Source: Saprospiraceae bacterium (GTDB lineage Bacteria > Bacteroidota > Bacteroidia > Chitinophagales > Saprospiraceae). Taken from it: a DNA stretch of 36,007 nucleotides. The position numbers and the translations under genes are program-made. The notes under the pieces were generated by a model, which was not told the DNA's origin, made no database searches, and was given only the letters and a program-made list of their open reading frames with translations. The stretch covers positions 1 to 36,007 of the forward strand of contig JAHQVP010000150.1 in the NCBI GenBank assembly GCA_019634275.1, read 5' to 3'. How positions within the stretch are numbered: the stretch's first letter is position 1; each line of letters begins with the position of its first letter. Below are positions 17,353-25,950 of this stretch, in pieces.

Positions 17353-19017
17353 TTAAGATACCTTGATGATGGTGACTTCTACTCTTCTGTTGCGCGCCCG
17401 CAGCGATTCGTTTGAATTGTCGGTGAGGGGCCTACTAGGACCATAGCCCTTTGTTTTAATCCGATGCGCCTGGATCCCACTTTTGACCAGGTATCGTTTA
17501 ATTGCGCGGCTTCGATTTTGAGAAAGTTGAAATAGGGAATATTGATCTCCAACATTGTCCGTGTGACCACCGATTTCAATTTCGATTCGATTGTGGTGGC
17601 GCAAAAGGTCCACCAACCGATCAAGCTCACCATAAGATGGACTCAGAATGCGATCTTTACCACGCATAAAGTAGATAGGAGCCAGACTTATTTTTGTTCC
17701 GGCCGCTATGGGGTCGAGGGCAATTTCCACCTGCGGTTCAGGAAGCTTACTTGCCAATATCGCCCCGGGATCTACCACTATTTCACGGGCAAAGAACTGT
17801 GACTTTTCTCCCTGGAAGTACCATTTGAGCGGGCTGTCGAACTCCATAAGAAATCCTCTTGGGGAGGTCTTTACCGTCTTGCGATTCTGCCGGCTGCTGT
17901 CGCTGTAGGTGACGTTTGCCTCGATGGCCTCACCTGTTTGGGAGTTCACTACGTAACATCTTATGGATCGATTTGCTCTTCTTGCCAAGACCCTGGGCGC
18001 TTTGGGCGCAGCAAACTTTACCCGGAAAATATCGCTAGATCCATCCCGGGTAGAACTGAAATACAGCAAACCCGTTCTCCTGTTTAGGAAAGGCTGGGCA
18101 TCATCGGATGATGAATTTACAGGGCTCTCTAATCGTTGGGGCAATGACCAATTCGTCCACGAGTCGTCTAGACGATCACTCTTGTAGATGTCGGTATTTC
18201 GACCATCTCGTGCTGAAGCAAATAGAACAAAACGTTTGTCATCCGAAATGAAAGGGGTGATGTCTCGGGCAGAGCTGTTTATTACAGAGCCCATGTGTCG
18301 GGGAGCACTCCACAGCGTTTGATGGATTCTAAAGGAGACAAATAGGTCTTGCTCGCCCATGCTGTACGCATTTTCAATGCTGAGTACCATCACTTCGTTG
18401 TCCCTGCTCAGGGAAAGGTTGACCCCGGGGTCCAAAGACTCATAATCGTATATGTATAGGGGCTTTGGAAAAGTCCAATCGTCTCCATCTCGAGAGACGA
18501 AAGAAAACCCCTTGTACATGCTGCCGTCTTCATAAAACTGATTGATCACGACAACCTTGTCAGAAGTCTTCGTAATGGCACAAACACTGTTAGGAAGAGC
18601 ATTGTTAAGAGGGTGCTTGGGGTGTTCGATTGTAGTGAAGTCCGTCCCATCCGCATGAGCAATCCAAACATCCTGGTTAAACTCAGAGTGATGAGGGCTT
18701 TGGAGATTAGAGGAGCCCAACGCACTAAACATTTCTTGCAATTCGCGGCGGTATTCCCGATATGGAACATCGAGCAAGTCCCCTCCATCGACGATAAGTG
18801 ATTTGTCGAAACCCGGGTGCCCTACCCTGGTGAAATAAAGTGTCTTCCCATCTTCGCTTACAATGGGATTGGTTTCGTCATAGACCGTGTTGATAAACCC
18901 GGGTAGCTTTTGGAGTTCTAGCTTTGGGGTCAGATAGAATCCGGCAAAGAGAAGACCACAAGCACACACTAAGCCCAAGCGCAACGTAAGAACAGAACTC
19001 AAAACCCTTATTCGCAT
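17353..19017 (-). CDS. OmpA family protein with PD40 beta-propeller repeats
   Basis: 554-residue exported protein. A hydrophobic signal or anchor lies at residues 9-29 (LTLRLGLVCACGLLFAGFY). Residues 45-340 contain WD40-like PD40 blades, for example GKTLYFTRVG, KRFVLFASARDGRNTDIY and GLLYFSSTRDGSSDIF. A short beta domain follows. The C-terminal 110 residues are an OmpA-like peptidoglycan-binding domain with IGGHTDNVGD and LSQNRSRAIKRYL. It probably tethers an outer-membrane or periplasmic assembly to peptidoglycan. Similar architectures occur in many Bacteroidota envelope proteins, including relatives of T9SS-associated PorE, but specific function is unknown. First gene of its operon, with a -7 element upstream. 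Confidence 0.87.
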   Translation of the reverse strand: MRIRVLSSVLTLRLGLVCACGLLFAGFYLTPKLELQKLPGFINTVYDETNPIVSEDGKTLYFTRVGHPGFDKSLIVDGGDLLDVPYREYRRELQEMFSALGSSNLQSPHHSEFNQDVWIAHADGTDFTTIEHPKHPLNNALPNSVCAITKTSDKVVVINQFYEDGSMYKGFSFVSRDGDDWTFPKPLYIYDYESLDPGVNLSLSRDNEVMVLSIENAYSMGEQDLFVSFRIHQTLWSAPRHMGSVINSSARDITPFISDDKRFVLFASARDGRNTDIYKSDRLDDSWTNWSLPQRLESPVNSSSDDAQPFLNRRTGLLYFSSTRDGSSDIFRVKFAAPKAPRVLARRANRSIRCYVVNSQTGEAIEANVTYSDSSRQNRKTVKTSPRGFLMEFDSPLKWYFQGEKSQFFAREIVVDPGAILASKLPEPQVEIALDPIAAGTKISLAPIYFMRGKDRILSPSYGELDRLVDLLRHHNRIEIEIGGHTDNVGDQYSLFQLSQNRSRAIKRYLVKSGIQAHRIKTKGYGPSRPLTDNSNESLRARNRRVEVTIIKVS

Positions 19018-19066
19018 AGATCTCTACCGTCAAAGCATGCCCGAAAACCGTGAGTGAGAAGTGGTG

Positions 19067-19074
19067 CAAAAATA
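19067..19074 (-). promoter_or_regulatory. -7 promoter element of the OmpA-PAP2-dapD operon
   Basis: On the minus strand TATTTTTG matches TAnnTTTG and lies 49 bases upstream of the OmpA-like ATG. No convincing -33 motif is visible. Confidence 0.4.
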
Positions 19075-19146
19075 TAAATACATTGGGGAGACCCTAAATT
19101 AAAACAGGATGGACGCACCCGAATACGGATGCTTAAGCGTTAATGT

Positions 19147-19761
19147 ATGCACATGGTACGGGGAGTTGCGATTTTGAGTATGGTTTTTTGGAGCTTTTGC
19201 TGTCTTCTAGCACAAGAAGAACCCGAGATTCTAGAAAACCTCGAGATCAACGGCCAAATTGTAACGGCCATCATTACAGAGGACGACACTCTCTATATTG
19301 CAGAGCTAGAGAATGTGAGCGTCACATCTCCCCGGCAGTTTAGCAATCGTAAAGAATACTTGACCTACATGCGGTATCGCCGCTATGCCAATGAGGTATA
19401 TCCGTATGCCGTGGAGGCGATTAAGACGTTTCGCGATTTAGAAGAAAACACAGTTGGAATGAAGCGAGCTAAGCGCCGCCGCTATGCACGAAAACTACAG
19501 AAAGAGTTGAAGCAGAATTTTGAGGATCCGCTACGAAAACTTACCAAAACACAGGGTAGGATACTGGTCCATATGATTGAAAAGGAACTGGAGACTCCGA
19601 TGTACTATCTCATCAAAAGCCTAAGAGGAGGACTTTCCGCCCGATATTGGGACACCTCAGGGCGCTTATTTGGATACCATTTAAGACGAGGCTACATTCG
19701 TGGTGAAGATCCTATTATGGACATGGTATTGGATGATTTCAATATCTCATACGAATTCTAA
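19147..19761 (+). CDS. DUF4294 family exported protein
   Basis: 204-residue protein of the Bacteroidota DUF4294 family; the molecular function is unknown. A signal peptide is visible (MHMVRGVAILSMVFWSFCCLLAQ). The mature part is strongly basic in the middle, with a YMRYRRYANEVYPYAVEAIK segment and KRAKRRRYARKLQKELK. The conserved end reads GGLSARYWDTSGRLFGYHL. The family is usually annotated only by its domain name. It is followed after three bases by the mevalonate decarboxylase gene, so the two are probably co-transcribed. There is an out-of-frame ATG at 19143; the one at 19147 opens the full frame. Confidence 0.8.
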   Translation: MHMVRGVAILSMVFWSFCCLLAQEEPEILENLEINGQIVTAIITEDDTLYIAELENVSVTSPRQFSNRKEYLTYMRYRRYANEVYPYAVEAIKTFRDLEENTVGMKRAKRRRYARKLQKELKQNFEDPLRKLTKTQGRILVHMIEKELETPMYYLIKSLRGGLSARYWDTSGRLFGYHLRRGYIRGEDPIMDMVLDDFNISYEF

Positions 19762-19764
19762 ATC

Positions 19765-20829
19765 ATGACGGAAGCAGCAGCCTCAGATCAATCGCTGGAA
19801 GGACGGGTAGCATGGGCAAGCCCCTCCAATATTGCATTGATCAAGTATTGGGGCAAACACGGTGTTCAACTTCCAAGGAATCCTTCTGTTAGTCTTACAC
19901 TATCTCAATGTGCCACAACTACCGAGATTATTTATAAGCCTTCAGCAGGAGACCTTTCCTTTGATTTTGAGTTCGAGGGACGCCCTCATCCCGCTTTCGA
20001 AGCGCGAGTAGGCACATATTTATCTGCTATGACGGCGGAGATTCCCATGCTGGATCGACTCCACCTTTCCATTCGATCCAGCAATTCGTTTCCACATTCG
20101 TCGGGAATCGCCTCTTCGGCCTCCGCATTTAGTGCCTTGGCCTTGTGTCTCTGTTCCATCGACCATGCCATTAACCATAATTTATCGGAGGATCAAACGT
20201 ATCGACGGAAAGCCAGCCGCTTAGCCCGACTTGGCTCTGGGAGTGCGGCACGATCCATCTATGCGCATGCTGCACTATGGGGTAAAAGCGGAACAATAGA
20301 AGGTTCATCAGATGACTATGCCGTTGCTGTGGGCCAGGACATTGATAAGGTTTTCACCACATATCGTGATGCCATCCTGATTGTAGACCAGGGAGCTAAA
20401 TCTACCTCCAGCTCTGCGGGGCACCAGTTGATGAATGAGCATCCCTATGCAAACGAAAGGTACAACCAGGCTCGCTTGCACATGTCTCAGATAATGGAGG
20501 CAATGCGAACGGGCGATTTAAAGCGATTTGTAGAACTCGTTGAAATTGAAGCCATGCAGTTGCATGCGATGATGATGTGCTCGCGACCATATTATTTATT
20601 GCTGTCCCCCAACAGCATTAAGATCATCAATCTCATTCGAGAATTTCGAAAATCCACCCAAATTCCAGTCTGTTTTACCATCGATGCCGGACCCAACATT
20701 CACCTTTTGTACCCAGCGGACGATCAAGCTCCTGTCCAAGTTTTCATAAAGGATGTATTGGTCCCTTATTGCCAAGCGGGTATGTGGATTGATGACTTTG
20801 TTGGACTAGGTCCACAACAACAAGAATGA
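19765..20829 (+). CDS. mvaD: Diphosphomevalonate decarboxylase
   Basis: ATP-dependent decarboxylase of mevalonate 5-diphosphate to isopentenyl diphosphate in the mevalonate route to isoprenoids. 354 residues. The N-terminal motif ASPSNIALIKYWGK is diagnostic. The GHMP phosphate loop is FPHSSGIASSASAFSA (about residues 110-125), RLGSGSAARSIY follows at about 152-163, and the catalytic Asp is in CFTIDAGPNIHLL near residue 310. All expected residues are present. No other mevalonate gene is in the window. It overlaps the following rhodanese gene by 4 nt (ATGA). Confidence 0.93.
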   Translation: MTEAAASDQSLEGRVAWASPSNIALIKYWGKHGVQLPRNPSVSLTLSQCATTTEIIYKPSAGDLSFDFEFEGRPHPAFEARVGTYLSAMTAEIPMLDRLHLSIRSSNSFPHSSGIASSASAFSALALCLCSIDHAINHNLSEDQTYRRKASRLARLGSGSAARSIYAHAALWGKSGTIEGSSDDYAVAVGQDIDKVFTTYRDAILIVDQGAKSTSSSAGHQLMNEHPYANERYNQARLHMSQIMEAMRTGDLKRFVELVEIEAMQLHAMMMCSRPYYLLLSPNSIKIINLIREFRKSTQIPVCFTIDAGPNIHLLYPADDQAPVQVFIKDVLVPYCQAGMWIDDFVGLGPQQQE

Positions 20830-21350
20830 TGATGAGATTTACTTTAATGCCTGTCTTGCTATTGATGATCTACACCGCTTGTGCACAACCGGGATCTTCT
20901 CAAATGGTGGATAACCCAGATTTTGACAAGACCATCCGTAGCTACCTTTCCTTTAGCGTACCCGTGATTACGTGCAAGGACCTTGCCTCTATTAAGGGGG
21001 ACGTAACCTTGCTTGATGCCCGAGAATTAGAAGAGTATACCATCAGTCATATCCCAGGGGCGGCACATGTGGGATTCAATGATTTTCAAGATTCAGCGGT
21101 TAAAGATATCCCACGTGATCAGCCGATCGTGGTGTACTGTAGCATTGGATACCGCAGCGAAAAAATTGGAGAGAAGTTACAGGCCATGGGCTTTAGCAAT
21201 GTTCAAAATTTGTACGGCAGCATTTTCGAATGGGTCAATCAAGGACACCCAGTCGTCGCCAGGGATCAGGAAACAATGGATCTTCATACGTATAATAAGA
21301 AGTGGGGTAAGTGGGTGGAAAATCCAAACATCACCAAAAGGACCAAATAG
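20826..21350 (+). CDS. Rhodanese-like domain lipoprotein
   Basis: 174-residue exported protein. The start MMMRFTLMPVLLLMIYTACAQ looks like a lipoprotein signal with Cys19. One rhodanese domain covers about residues 48-150: LLDARELEEYTISHIPGA is the family's CH2A-type motif, and the active-site loop is CSIGYRS with Cys105. Rhodanese domains transfer or bind sulfane sulfur; here it would act in the periplasm or at the cell surface, with an unknown acceptor. Its ATG overlaps the mvaD stop, so translation is coupled. A strong hairpin terminator follows immediately. Confidence 0.85.
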   Translation: MMMRFTLMPVLLLMIYTACAQPGSSQMVDNPDFDKTIRSYLSFSVPVITCKDLASIKGDVTLLDARELEEYTISHIPGAAHVGFNDFQDSAVKDIPRDQPIVVYCSIGYRSEKIGEKLQAMGFSNVQNLYGSIFEWVNQGHPVVARDQETMDLHTYNKKWGKWVENPNITKRTK

Positions 21351-21351
21351 A

Positions 21352-21390
21352 AAAAGGCACCAAACGTCTGCCTGGTGCCTTCTATTTTCA
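21352..21390. terminator. Bidirectional rho-independent terminator
   Basis: AAGGCACCA (21354-21362) pairs with TGGTGCCTT (21373-21381) across a 10-base loop. T-rich sequence follows on the plus strand, and the run of five A at 21351-21355 gives TTTTT on the minus strand. It can end both the mvaD-rhodanese transcript and the converging ompH transcript. Confidence 0.8.
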
Positions 21391-21408
21391 AATGGAATTT
21401 ATTATTCC

Positions 21409-21924
21409 TTACATGCCCAACCGGGCCTTTACTTTGGCAGTGATGTCCATGGTCTCATCCGCATACAAGAGGACACCAGAACTTGAATCTATCACATAAG
21501 ACAATCCATCCTCCTTGGCAATTTCTTCGATGAATCCATTGACTTTGTCAAGAATGGGCTGCAGCAACGTCTGTTGTTTTTCCGCAAGTTGAGTCTGCAT
21601 GTCTTGTTCATACTGCTGAATCTTCTTTTCTTCTTCTTGCAGTTTTGCGCCTTCGTCCTGCAACATTTTTGGTGACAACTCACCTTGTTGCTCTTTGCGC
21701 TGCAGTTCCTGATACTTCTTTTGGAATTCTTCCACCATACTTTGGCCTTTCTTCTGCAGTTGTGTCTGCAAAGCTTCCAAATTTGCATTGGCCTGCTTCA
21801 CTTCTGGAATCTCCTGCAGGAGCGCTACTGAGTTGACATACCCGATCTTTGTCTGTGCCGAAGCCAGGACAAAGGTGCCAGCCAATAGGGCGATGGTTAC
21901 AATGTATTTTAAGTGCCTGTTCAT
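21409..21924 (-). CDS. OmpH/Skp family periplasmic chaperone (copy 1)
   Basis: 171-residue exported protein with a signal peptide ending at about residue 23 (LLAGTFVLASAQ). The mature part starts KIGYVNSVALLQEIPEVKQA, followed by a long Gln/Lys/Glu-rich coiled coil (about 45-125) and a C-terminal strand region DGLSYVIDSSSGVLLYAD, all typical of OmpH/Skp. In Skp, three coiled-coil arms form a cage holding unfolded outer-membrane proteins. A paralogue lies directly upstream (21999-22502). Such tandem pairs are common in Bacteroidota, often near bamA, which is not in this window. Confidence 0.88.
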   Translation of the reverse strand: MNRHLKYIVTIALLAGTFVLASAQTKIGYVNSVALLQEIPEVKQANANLEALQTQLQKKGQSMVEEFQKKYQELQRKEQQGELSPKMLQDEGAKLQEEEKKIQQYEQDMQTQLAEKQQTLLQPILDKVNGFIEEIAKEDGLSYVIDSSSGVLLYADETMDITAKVKARLGM

Positions 21925-21955
21925 TACTCTTCCGTTAAATTTTCAAAATGGGTTG

Positions 21956-21963
21956 CAAAAATA
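21956..21963 (-). promoter_or_regulatory. -7 promoter element of ompH copy 1
   Basis: On the minus strand TATTTTTG matches TAnnTTTG, 31 bases upstream of the ATG at 21924. It suggests the second ompH gene also has its own promoter. The nearest TTG is 27 bases upstream, too far for a standard -33. Confidence 0.35.
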
Positions 21964-21998
21964 ATATTTCTCGATTGCTATTCTATGGTACAATCGGC

Positions 21999-22502
21999 TT
22001 ATGATTTGACAAGTCGGAGGATGTCCTCCGTTTTATCATAGCGTTCGTTTGTAAATAAAATGCCTGAGGATCCACCCTTGTCTATGATGATGTCGTATCC
22101 ACGATCGTTGGCATAGTCTTGAATGAGACTATAGACTTGTTCTTGAATGGGTGAGACCAACGACTGTCTCTTTTGAAACAATTCTCCATCTGGACCAAAC
22201 TTCGCCTTCTGCATGTCGCGCACTTCGCGCTCTTTGGCCATAATCTCATCTTCCTTCTGCTTCTTCATCTCTTCGCTCAACAAGACCAGTTCGGCTTGAT
22301 ACTTGTTGTACATGCTGGTAATTTTATCGTGTTCCATGGCAATTTCTTGCTGCCACGTTTTGGCGATGTCATCCAGTTCTTGTTGTGCTTTTTGATAGGT
22401 GTCCATGTTGTCGAGAACTTGGGCAATATCAACGATGGCAATCTTTTGAGCAGAGAGCGTAAGGCTAAGACCCAATGCCAGCGTGGTAAGTATAGTTTTC
22501 AT
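21999..22502 (-). CDS. OmpH/Skp family periplasmic chaperone (copy 2)
   Basis: 167-residue exported protein with signal peptide MKTILTTLALGLSLTLSAQ. The mature sequence begins KIAIVDIAQVLDNMDTYQKA, then a coiled-coil arm (about 35-115) and the conserved end YDIIIDKGGSSGILFTNE. It probably chaperones outer-membrane proteins, as Skp does. The ATG at 22502 is chosen because the upstream extension begins with TTG and would place eight residues before a perfect signal peptide. It precedes copy 1 by 74 bases on the same strand and is diverged from it, so the duplication is old. Confidence 0.87.
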   Translation of the reverse strand: MKTILTTLALGLSLTLSAQKIAIVDIAQVLDNMDTYQKAQQELDDIAKTWQQEIAMEHDKITSMYNKYQAELVLLSEEMKKQKEDEIMAKEREVRDMQKAKFGPDGELFQKRQSLVSPIQEQVYSLIQDYANDRGYDIIIDKGGSSGILFTNERYDKTEDILRLVKS

Positions 22503-22773
22503 GTCAATAAAATTTTTCCTTGTCAATTTAGAGATGAGACCTGCCCAAATTTACGGTTTAGCCTCACCTTTCGAATATTAGACTTTGAGGCGTACGTCCT
22601 TGTTACATCGAAATCCCATTCTTTTTCACGACACTTGTTTTGTAATTAGCTGTAAATCAGTCAGATACGATCAAATTTGAGCAAGAATCGCTTGCTTCTT
22701 TAACGGCAGTTTAACGCAAAGCTTAATAAAATTAACGAAGGCGGTCCTTCCGTAGTGTTGAGTCTATGTATTG
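22503..22773. other. Intergenic region upstream of ompH copy 2
   Basis: 271 bases between the MscS stop and the ompH start. A minus-strand TAAATTTG at 22546-22553 matches TAnnTTTG, 43 bases from the ompH ATG. No ORF, RNA gene or strong hairpin is recognised in the rest. Confidence 0.35.
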
Positions 22774-24120
22774 CTAAGATGGATCTTTAGGCTGCTTGAC
22801 CCAGACGTCCATCTGGGGGAAAGGGACAGAGATTTGGGCATTTTGAAAAGCCCCACTTATTTCGAACCGAAGGTCACTCTTGACATCATCCACATTCATT
22901 ATCGCGTCCGACCAAAAGAACAACTCAAAAATCAAGGCTGAATCACCGAAGTCCGTAAATCGTACAAAGGGATTGGGGTGCCTAAGAATGAGAGGGTGAC
23001 TTCCTGCTGATTTAACCAGAATGCGCTCCACTACTTTTGGATCTGAATCGTATGATACACCAACCTTAACTGAAAATCGGGCTTGCTTTTGAGAGTGTGT
23101 CCAATTGACCACATTAGATGAGATCAATTTTGAGTTAGGTACAATCGCAATCGTGTCCCGAGGCGTGTGCATAAGCGAGGTTCGCAATCCGATTTTCTTT
23201 ATCACACCGAGACCCTCAGACAATTCGATAACATCGCCTACCTCTACCGTTCTCTCAAAAAGCAGGATGATTCCGGAGATCAGGTCTTTAAATATTTCTT
23301 GTAGACCCAGACCAATGCCAACAAGTAGGGCAGCAATCCCACCCCACAGTACAGTCATCTCGATACCAAGATTGTCTATGGCAAGAAAGACGCCGATGAC
23401 ATAAATAAAGTAGGTGATCAATTGATTCACTGCATATCGCCGGCCGGGATCAATGTTGCGTCTCTGGTAGTATGAGTACAATACCAACTGGGTAAAAATC
23501 CAAGCAATGAGTCTTGCCAGCAGCAAGATGAGCAAGACGGAAAGAATGCTGGTGAGTCGAAAGTTATAGGAGCCGTTTTCACTATTGATAATGAAGAGGG
23601 AATAATTCAGATCGAATCCACGTAGCAGGACGATGCCCACAATTACATATAAAATGTACTGGACAATGCGGCTTGCTTTAGACTCAGTATCGCCTACCCT
23701 GTCTACTGGTCGCAAGGGATTGAGGTCGTTGCGGCGCAAATAATAGCGATGCAACAGCACCTTAGCGATGTACCAGTCCAGGAAGCGAGCGATGAGCAAG
23801 ACGCTCAGGCCAAGAAATATGCTGGAAAGACGAATAGTAAACTCGTTGTCTTGAAATAGCAATTGATCAAGATGCAGGGAGCGTAAGGCAAATACGATCA
23901 GCGTAAGGATGAGGAGCCAGATAAACCACCGTCTTATAATGCGTTGTCTCCCTTCTGGCACTTCTTCCTTATTAAATAATGCCGGAAGTAAGTAACGTGC
24001 AATGACATGATACAGGGAAAAGGCAATAACCCAGGATACTAAGACTACTCCTAAATCGAGGACAGTAATCTGCTGATCAAAGATGGTGATGAGCACCCGA
24101 CTTGACTGCGCTGCGAACAT
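22774..24120 (-). CDS. MscS family mechanosensitive ion channel
   Basis: Inner-membrane channel protein of about 448 residues. Several N-terminal helices (about residues 20-215) precede the MscS core. The pore helix and the segment after it read GGIAALLVGIGLGLQEIFKDLISGI (split here: GGIAALLVGIGL then GLQEIFKDLISG). The beta domain follows with FERTVEVGDVIE, RTSLMHTPRDTIAIVPNS and NVVNWTHSQ. The frame is open to a TTG at 24174, but the ATG at 24120 is preferred because it leaves a clean N-terminus and a 95-base gap to rsmG. It probably opens under hypo-osmotic stress. Confidence 0.87.
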   Translation of the reverse strand: MFAAQSSRVLITIFDQQITVLDLGVVLVSWVIAFSLYHVIARYLLPALFNKEEVPEGRQRIIRRWFIWLLILTLIVFALRSLHLDQLLFQDNEFTIRLSSIFLGLSVLLIARFLDWYIAKVLLHRYYLRRNDLNPLRPVDRVGDTESKASRIVQYILYVIVGIVLLRGFDLNYSLFIINSENGSYNFRLTSILSVLLILLLARLIAWIFTQLVLYSYYQRRNIDPGRRYAVNQLITYFIYVIGVFLAIDNLGIEMTVLWGGIAALLVGIGLGLQEIFKDLISGIILLFERTVEVGDVIELSEGLGVIKKIGLRTSLMHTPRDTIAIVPNSKLISSNVVNWTHSQKQARFSVKVGVSYDSDPKVVERILVKSAGSHPLILRHPNPFVRFTDFGDSALIFELFFWSDAIMNVDDVKSDLRFEISGAFQNAQISVPFPQMDVWVKQPKDPS

Positions 24121-24215
24121 ATAGGGGCCTATTGCTAGTGGTAAGATAGGGACAATCAGATAGCTGAGCCACAATGCACCACTGGATTTTAGTCCTCAAC
24201 GAACTGTAATATTGA

Positions 24216-24842
24216 CTAAGGCGCAGGAATTCGAATCTCAACAATGCACTTGTCCTCAAAATAGTCTTGCTCCAATTGTGCTGCCAGCTCATGCACCACT
24301 ATCTCAGTTGATCCTTTTATTCTGCGAAGTTCTTTTGAAAAGTCTCCCCCTTTGAAGAACATCATGACAGTACCATCATGGCAAAGCGGTCTTGACCATT
24401 TGACCAATTTGTCCAGACCAGCGACAGCTCGAGCCGTGATCAAATCGTAAGTCCGGGTCAGTGCCTCAGCACGAATCGCCTGAGGATGGACGTTGTGCAA
24501 TGCCAACTCAGTTACCATGTCCTGCACGGCCTCTATTTTTCGTTGTCGCCCGTCGATACAATCAAAATCAACCTCTGGATGTAAAATGGCTAGCGGCAAG
24601 GTGGGAAAACCACCACCGGTACCAATGTCAAGGACAGAAGATCCTGCATGCAGGGGAAGAATTTTGCTCAAAACCAAGCTGTGCAAAACATGTCTTTCCC
24701 ACAGATGGGCCAGGTCATTTTTGGAGACCAAATTTATTCTTTCGGACTTGACCAGCTGCAATCTCACAAGGTTAGCAAGCCCTTCCACTTGCTCTTCTGA
24801 TAAGTTGAAGTCTGTGCGAATCGTTTCCAATAGTGCTACCAT
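24216..24842 (-). CDS. rsmG: 16S rRNA (guanine527-N7)-methyltransferase
   Basis: SAM-dependent methyltransferase (GidB/RsmG) modifying G527 of 16S rRNA. 208 residues from the ATG at 24842, the usual size. SAM motif I is VLDIGTGGGFPTLPLAI, preceded by NLVSKNDLAHLWERHVLHS, the family's typical N-terminal stretch; ITARAVAGLDKLVKW follows. The frame is open for another 85 codons upstream, but that part lies antiparallel in reading to nothing conserved and overlaps the glycosyltransferase gene. The ATG at 24842 overlaps that gene's stop by 7 nt, indicating coupling. Confidence 0.92.
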   Translation of the reverse strand: MVALLETIRTDFNLSEEQVEGLANLVRLQLVKSERINLVSKNDLAHLWERHVLHSLVLSKILPLHAGSSVLDIGTGGGFPTLPLAILHPEVDFDCIDGRQRKIEAVQDMVTELALHNVHPQAIRAEALTRTYDLITARAVAGLDKLVKWSRPLCHDGTVMMFFKGGDFSKELRRIKGSTEIVVHELAAQLEQDYFEDKCIVEIRIPAP

Positions 24843-25915
24843 GTTTGTTTCGATCTGGAAGTAAGCAACAATGCTACCAAGGGATAGTAAAAGAGGTAAA
24901 ATAAATCGAGCAAAGGAATCCATGGCAACAGTGACGAACCATGCAATGGCACTGCAAACCGGTGCATCCCCCAATAGAGTACGATCAAGCGCAGGAAGTA
25001 TAGTGAAAATGCAGCGCCGCACTGAGAAAGAAAAATCAGCAATAGGACTCCGGACAGGTGCATCCAATGACTTGCAGAGAGCATCAATAGGTACCACTGA
25101 TCCCGAAAGTCATACTCATGCGATGTGGCCAAATGCCTTCGGCGCTGATCCCAGACTTCTTTCCAAGTCGATGGCGAAGGACTATATGTGACGGCCATGG
25201 GATCTAGACAAATGCTGATTGCCCCGCGCTTTTTGATCTCATTAATGGCCAGATCATCATCGCCCCCTAGATGTTTGCGATCGTCTTTTTTCAGGGCACC
25301 TCTCATTTCGTCGGTCTCTACAAGTAGATTTCTGCCAACGGCCATGTAAGGTTTTCCTTTCACCGTACGGTAAGCATAACCGAGCGCGATGAGGAGTGCA
25401 TCGTACGCTGCGAACCGGCCTGCTCCGGTAGATCCTCCACGCAGAGGGGAGATGCCAATGCACGCGAGAGCATGCGGCTCCAGGCAGCCGAACATGAGAT
25501 TGGACCATTGGTCGCTGCGAGGAGTACAATCGGCATCCGTAAGCAACACGTATTTCGTGGAGATTTGATCTAAACCAAATTGAAGGGCCTCTTTTTTGCC
25601 ACTAAAAGTGCGGGGAATGCTCCATCGAATCAGTTGATCAAAGCGATTGGCGAGCACGTCAAGAAAATGCGCAGTCCCATCTTCAGATCCGTGATCCACT
25701 ACATGAACGGGCCCCTCGAACTGGGTCAGAATGCCTTCCAAGTTTTGACGTAGGGCATTTTCCATATTGTGAGAACAGATAAGAATGGAGAGTCCTCCAA
25801 TGTCCGCTGGGGCCGAGGCAGTAAGACGTGCCTTGGTTATGCTTGTCATCCACCATACTAGCTGGACTAAGGTTGCCATGCAGGTGACAATTAGAACGGT
25901 TATAGTCAAAGCCAT
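24836..25915 (-). CDS. Family 2 glycosyltransferase, membrane-bound
   Basis: 359-residue protein with an N-terminal membrane helix (about 3-24) and two or three C-terminal helices (about 285-350). The GT-A fold starts LSILICSHNMENALRQNLEG. The nucleotide-sugar DxD-type motif is LLTDADCTP (about 130). The later acidic motif is GGDDDLAINEI, and the acceptor-side motif is a Q-R-R-R-H segment, as in processive-like GT2 enzymes. It probably transfers a sugar to a lipid or polysaccharide on the cytoplasmic face. Donor and acceptor are unknown. Its C-terminus overlaps the rsmG start; a GH5 gene diverges from it. Confidence 0.87.
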   Translation of the reverse strand: MALTITVLIVTCMATLVQLVWWMTSITKARLTASAPADIGGLSILICSHNMENALRQNLEGILTQFEGPVHVVDHGSEDGTAHFLDVLANRFDQLIRWSIPRTFSGKKEALQFGLDQISTKYVLLTDADCTPRSDQWSNLMFGCLEPHALACIGISPLRGGSTGAGRFAAYDALLIALGYAYRTVKGKPYMAVGRNLLVETDEMRGALKKDDRKHLGGDDDLAINEIKKRGAISICLDPMAVTYSPSPSTWKEVWDQRRRHLATSHEYDFRDQWYLLMLSASHWMHLSGVLLLIFLSQCGAAFSLYFLRLIVLYWGMHRFAVPLHGSSLLPWIPLLDLFYLFYYPLVALLLTSRSKQTW

Positions 25916-25950
25916 TGATAGAAAGCCGGTATTTTTACGTTCATATTCGG

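Noticed and set aside
24843-25097. N-terminal extension of rsmG by 85 codons
   Set aside because: It overlaps the conserved end of the glycosyltransferase gene, while the ATG at 24842 gives the family's normal N-terminus.
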